From contig NC_060107.1 of NCBI RefSeq assembly GCF_021155765.1, positions 5,752,501 through 5,816,500 on the forward strand: 64,000 nucleotides of DNA, read 5' to 3'. This DNA comes from Diprion similis. Its lineage: Eukaryota > Arthropoda > Insecta > Hymenoptera > Diprionidae. A model generated the notes under the pieces. It was not told the DNA's origin. It searched no databases and worked only from the letters and a program-made list of their open reading frames with translations. How positions within the stretch are numbered: position 1 is the stretch's first letter; each line of letters opens with the position of its first letter. Below are positions 59,087 through 64,000 of the stretch, piece after piece. Both the position numbers and the translations under genes were made by a program.

Positions 59087-60486
59087 ATGGCCACAATAAT
59101 AATGAGAAATCTTCGGGCCATCACTAGCTTGGCGTCAGTGGCAGCTCCGAAACGTAAAAATTTTAACCTTATAATGAAGAATATCACGTACTGTTTTAAG
59201 TTACATAAACTTGAATTGCAGGTTGTATTTCGACCTTTCCTGCGCTAAGGAATCAAGCTCAGCCGCCAACTGCACCACCGGTTGAAAAAACAGAAGAAAC
59301 ACGTCGTAAGGTTTCATACATCAAGTCAAATTCTCACTATTTTTTATAACACTTATCCTAATGGGCTGTCGAATAATTGTGTCGTTAGCGAAGAGAGACT
59401 GCATAGTTAGTGCAATCAAGTTTGATGCAAATTTTGTGAATGCTAACAGGGCCCAAATGCATAGACATTTTCTGAGGAATGGATTTTTCGTGCATCGCAA
59501 ATTTATATAAACAATAATTATTTTTCTAGCTACCATCCGCAAATTTGACCACATTGCTCGCAGTCAGTTACAAGACTTTGGTCGCTACGTTGCTGACTGC
59601 GTTCCTAAGTATGTGCAAAAGGTTCAGCTGACAGCAGGAGATGAACTGGAAGTCTTGATATCACCAGAAGGAGTTGTTCCAGTTTTAAGTTTCCTCAAGG
59701 ATCATCAAAATGCTCAATTTCTGAACATCGTAGACATTACCGCAATTGATGTGCCAAGCAGAGAGAACAGATTCGAGGTACCATTTAACAATTGTTTATA
59801 AAAGTACAATGTGGCCATAAACCGGATAATTTTTATTTGAGCATTCGGAAGTGTTTAAAACATCTTTAATTATGTTGCTCTCAGTTTAATTGAAACTGTG
59901 TTTCCTGTATCACACTTTTATTAATGTATGTTCCACAATAATTACTTATCTACAGCTCATATACAATCTTCTCTCGCTGCGCTACAACGCCAGAATTCGA
60001 GTCAAGACGTACACGGATGAACTGTCGCCAGTTGACTCAGCCTGCGAAGTGTTCAAGGGTGCCAATTGGTATGAACGTGAGATATGGGATATGTTTGGTG
60101 TATTCTTTGCCAATCATCCTGATCTACGCAGAATTCTCACCGACTATGGTTTCGAGGGACATCCTCTTAGAAAGGATTTCCCATTGAGCGGATACGTCGA
60201 GGTATACACACAATTTTTTTATAGTAAAAACTCCATCGTTTCCTAATAGAGCTTTAAAGAAGCAATGGAAAACTTTACCGTTCTTTAACTGTATGCTTTC
60301 ATAATTATTTATAACATGTCAATTATTCAGGTACGTTATGACGATGAAAAGAAGAGAGTGGTTGCAGAGCCACTTGAGATGACTCAAGAATTTCGAAGAT
60401 TTGAATTGGCTGCACCATGGGAACAGTTTCCTAATTTCCGAGGTGCACCCCCCAGTTCTGAGGAGATACCAGTCGACAAGAAGTAA
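59087..60486 (+). CDS. NDUFS3: NDUFS3, 30-kDa subunit of mitochondrial complex I
   Basis: Five exons join in phase: 59087-59153, 59222-59305, 59530-59777, 59956-60201 and 60331-60486, giving 266 residues (human 264). An Arg-rich, acid-free N-terminus ([20 protein letters not shown]) is the mitochondrial presequence. The Complex I 30-kDa signature is intact: [20 protein letters not shown] and then [20 protein letters not shown]. The subunit forms part of the hydrophilic arm near the quinone site. The TAA stop (60484-60486) lies inside a sequence that also reads as a splice donor (AA then GTAAGC), so a further tiny exon cannot be excluded; human ends GDKKPDAK where this ends VDKK. Confidence 0.96.
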
Positions 60487-62827
60487 GCATATATTATTGC
60501 TCTGCTATAGTTAAAATAAACATGGATTGATTGTCACCAGATTGTATTAGTTGCTGTAGTTGTTTATTTACAAATCAAGTTCTCTAGTATTCTTCTGAAA
60601 TCTGATTTGACCAAATAATGGCATACACTGGCATCGATGTATAACAACTGTACAATTTTATATTCAGAACTTTTTTTACAGAAGTTCATATTATCTTGAA
60701 TCTGTTTCTGTAAAAATACGTGTATAATATATGTAATTGGTTTATAGTTCACTTGAGTCTAGAAATACTGAAACAATTATGTTGTGTTATTACATGCAAA
60801 TGATTTAATTAAACCCATATCGTAAATAATTGAACAGCTAGAGAGAGAGAGAGAGAGCGAGAGAGAGAAAGCAAACCGTATGTGAAAGTATAATCGTTGG
60901 CAAATAAATGGTACATAATTGCTATAAATTTATTGTTAATTATTTATTTCATTCTCAATTCGTGTGTTTTCTCTACCCCAAATTTCTACACATAAATTAA
61001 TTAAAATGTTAATGACTATCGAAGAGGCAAATTATGTTGAAGATGAAGCGTTTTCATTTTTGGTGATCTAAAACCAATAAACAACAATAGTCTAGGTTTG
61101 TTTGGGTTATTTAAAACCCACGCGGATTCTAGTGCCAACAAGACGCACTTAATTAATATACATTTATAAATAATACATTTCGTTTATGGCTTTCAGAAAA
61201 AAAAAAAAAATCCGAAATACTAATATTGTTACAATTATATACAATAAATTGTACTTTGTTGCTTGTTTATAATATTGGAACTTGTCATGACCTACAGTTT
61301 TTAGATTCAAAATATTCGATGGATTTTATTAGACAAGTGGTTGGTCGTCTAGAATTAGTTTTATGTAACAAATAAACTGTGTATTTGAACTGACGATGAG
61401 CTTATCTAACATGTAATATATACTTTGCCAAAAATATATTTTTTTTATATTATAATGCAGTATTTTGAGTATGGGACTTACATCGTATTTATCCCAGGTT
61501 AAACCTACATGAAAACTTGCTTACATAAATGTATTAATATATTTGAAATATTTTTACCTATATAAATTTTTTAACTTTTCGTAAATTAATTCGTACAGGT
61601 TTTTAAAAAACACACTAAAAGTATTTATAAAAATTTCCAACCAAAATTAAAAATACAAATTTACAAGTAATTTCTTACTTTTTGCAATTGATACGCTAAG
61701 ATGAATTAAATCAACATGATAAAATGGAAGAAAAATGTAATAATTAATGCAACTGATACACTGATTGAGTATAAAATTATTTAATACATAAGATTTTTCA
61801 TGTTAAAAAAATTAGCTATACCAAGTCTTAAGAATTATACACCCAAGATGTATTCAACAAAATAAAACTCCTCATATCCGTGACTTGAACAGGTCTAGGA
61901 GTCTTTTTTCAATTAAATACTAAACTTTGTGGCTTTGGATATGAGTAGCTTATTCTTGCACTACATTTATTATTAATACAGTAACATATTAATGGTTATT
62001 ACCAGCTGGATATCTACAAGTTCATTGATATTTACAAATGGTTCGTGTTCACACTACAAATAATGAATTTGTAATGCCTCGTAACTGAAGCTGCTATTTG
62101 TCACCACCGTCAAACCAATTTTTTTCCATAAATATAGTCATAACCTAGTCCTAAAAGTCCTAAAAATATTAGGATGTTCTCAAAAACCCACAAGATCATA
62201 CGTGAAATTTAAAGATATTCTATCGCATGCTGAGGAGATACAGCTATCATTATTATTCACATAGCCACCTAGATTTTTAAGATTATCGATACCGTGAATG
62301 ATGTTCGTTGTCTTTCTAGTACCTTTAGAACATAAGCGTGTCATTTGAGAGGTATTAGAAAACGTAATTAGAACTTTTAATTCGCAAGTAACACAAGGGG
62401 TAAATTTGATTTTGAGTAATGGGACGTCGATTTGATTAAAATCTTGATTTCCATTGAGCATTGTTGGTTTGCTGACAAACTTCCGTGACATACTCATTTC
62501 TTTACTACTTGTAAAAAATTGGGAAACCAGCCGAAAACCTAATACATCACTATCATTACCTACAACGGTAATGAAAGTAAAACTTTACTGCGATGCAAAT
62601 GAAAATTGCTTGGTACGTATCCAAGTAGTAGTATCCTTGCCTCGTCGTTAATTTCCTTGATACAGTTACTAATACTTAAACGAATTATACAGTAACATTC
62701 GGTAACTTCTCACATATGATTAAATTGTACACGCTCACCTTTGTACCCGCTGAATTCCAACTGAAATTTAATCATTGTAAAACAAACTGTGATTATCAAA
62801 AAATACAGATTAAGATGAACAACAAAA
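60487..62827. other. long convergent AT-rich spacer
   Basis: No credible gene. A GA microsatellite occupies about 60841-60868. Open frames at 62180-62497 (-) and 62454-62651 (+) lack recognisable domains or splice context. 3' UTR of the right-edge minus-strand gene probably occupies part of it. Confidence 0.5.
60841..60868. repeat. GA microsatellite
   Basis: A GA dinucleotide run interrupted once by GC, in the spacer after NDUFS3. Confidence 0.9.
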
Positions 62828-64000
62828 TTATATAGAACTAGTTTTTGGCAGAGGTCTTAATGTAGAGACTTCTCTTTGTCGTTCGTGGAATTCTTGGAAG
62901 CAGGGTACAATGCAGAGATTAGTTTGGCATTCGGGACAATGATATTTAGTCTTCCTCCTCAGTATCCTACCATGCGCGTCTATCGTGTTCCAACAATGAT
63001 TGCAACCCAAAGCTGGTCCAGGTCGCTGTACCGGACAATGACCAAGTCGTTGATCACTTGATCCTTCTCGAGACAGTCGCGATTCACCTCTGACTCCAGT
63101 CTGTTGGAGAAAGCTATGTTTTTACATTTTTTCTTTAATTTATCAACAGTTATCATCCGGGTATGTCATACCGTTCAATAATTTATTGAACTTTTGGTCA
63201 AATGATTTTAAAGACCACTCCTTTCGGTCATACGAAATCTAGATGACATGCCACCTTCAAACGTACCCCTGACATTGTTGTCGATCGTGGTAAGTAATGT
63301 ATCAAGCTAAATTCAATATTAAAATAGTTTCAGGTATTCAACGCAGCTTGAGTATTCTGAATTTTTACCTCATTTTCAGACTGCGGCGTAATTGCTCAAA
63401 AAATGAATCAACATATTAAAACCGAAATAAAACATCTTAGAGGAGAAATATCACGTGCAATAAAGATTGATATGAGAACTCTAACGGTGTAAAAATCGTT
63501 TCACCGTTCAGAATTCTACACGTGATGCGTTAAATTATTTTAAATCCTATTCTGCTCAGGGTGCGATCACCTCCAAACAACAAACTCAAGCTACGTACAT
63601 CCCCTTTCCAAGACTTTATTAATCAATACCAACCTGCGGGGAAGAAGAACTTCGCCTCAACTCAGCGGTCCTTACTCTTAATCCACCGATACTGCTTCCA
63701 GGCTCTCTGATGTCTCTTCCTTCTCCGTGACTACTGTCTTCTGTCTTTATGAATGGTGCGTGTTCTATTATGATACTAGGACTTGTCGATCTTCCAGGAT
63801 ATTCAGGGTTCGAATGTTGTCTATGTATCAAATGACCGCCAGACACACTCTGTTGTTGACTCGGTAACAGTGGATGGGAATGCTGTTTGACTAAGTAGGA
63901 AGGTTGCGGGACGGTTAGAAGGTTTGTCGGGGTGTTGGTCGTCAATAAATTCTGTTGGTTAACTACTGTAATGTGAGGCGAAGGTGTTCTCTGAGTGTCC
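62828..64000 (-). CDS. 3' part of a regulatory-type protein with a C-terminal zinc-ribbon-like module
   Basis: Partial at the right edge. An exon from beyond 64000 to 63634 stays open to the window end and encodes a Ser/Pro/Gln/His-rich disordered stretch with IIIEHAPFIKTEDSSHGEG. It splices in phase 0 (CAG then GTTGGT) to the last exon 62828-63100. That exon carries a Cys/His cluster, GCNHCW followed by KYHCPECQTNLCIVPCFQEFH, of the C-x2-C, C-x2-C, C-x4-C, x-H type. A similar spacing occurs at the C-terminus of piggyBac-type transposases, so a domesticated zinc ribbon on a regulatory protein is one reading. I do not recognise the gene. The 5' part and the true start are outside the window. 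Confidence 0.6.

Noticed and set aside
62180-62497. 105-codon minus-strand frame in the last spacer
   Set aside because: No recognisable domain, lies downstream of the stop of the right-edge gene and is probably 3' UTR.

Overview
The window is nuclear DNA of an insect, most likely a hymenopteran. It is AT-rich, has short GT-AG introns, and carries animal genes split into many small exons: FIRRM, LRSAM1, CLEC16A, gamma-SNAP, TRDMT1, small Maf and NDUFS3. There are no operons, Shine-Dalgarno sites or CRISPR. The order-level call is inference. All gene models below were assembled by hand by matching reading frame and splice phase.

Layout. 1-5195 is a tandem satellite with a 312-bp unit, followed by a degraded stray monomer at about 5783-6005. 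At 7066-8289 (+) lies a TREX1-type DEDDh 3' exonuclease. Tail to tail with it, at 9156-12117 (-), is a complete cGAS-like receptor (Mab-21/cGAS nucleotidyltransferase). FIRRM (C1orf112 homologue) fills 13228-18961 (-). A long-armed inverted-repeat element sits at 19213-19839 in an otherwise gene-poor stretch up to 23.5 kb. A large, unrecognised, mostly disordered protein gene runs 23515-32018 (+). LRSAM1 (E3 ligase) is at 33700-38179 (+), POLE3/Chrac-14 at 40294-40671 (-), gamma-SNAP at 41341-43549 (+), an IFIT-like TPR protein at 45973-48695 (+), CLEC16A/ema at 49711-54631 (-), TRDMT1/Dnmt2 at 55361-57083 (+), small Maf at 57664-58683 (-) and NDUFS3 at 59087-60486 (+). At the right edge (62828-64000, -) is the 3' part of a gene with a C-terminal cysteine-rich zinc-ribbon-like module.

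How the genes relate. Most are unrelated housekeeping genes, several in divergent pairs that may share promoters (POLE3/gamma-SNAP, CLEC16A/TRDMT1, maf-S/NDUFS3). LRSAM1, CLEC16A and gamma-SNAP all act in endosome, autophagy or vesicle traffic, but nothing in the sequence shows that they are co-regulated. The most striking feature is innate immunity: a nucleic-acid-sensing cGAS-like enzyme lies 0.87 kb from a TREX1-like nuclease, the enzyme class that restrains cGAS signalling in mammals. An IFIT-like TPR gene lies about 34 kb further along. Whether this arrangement is functional or chance is open.
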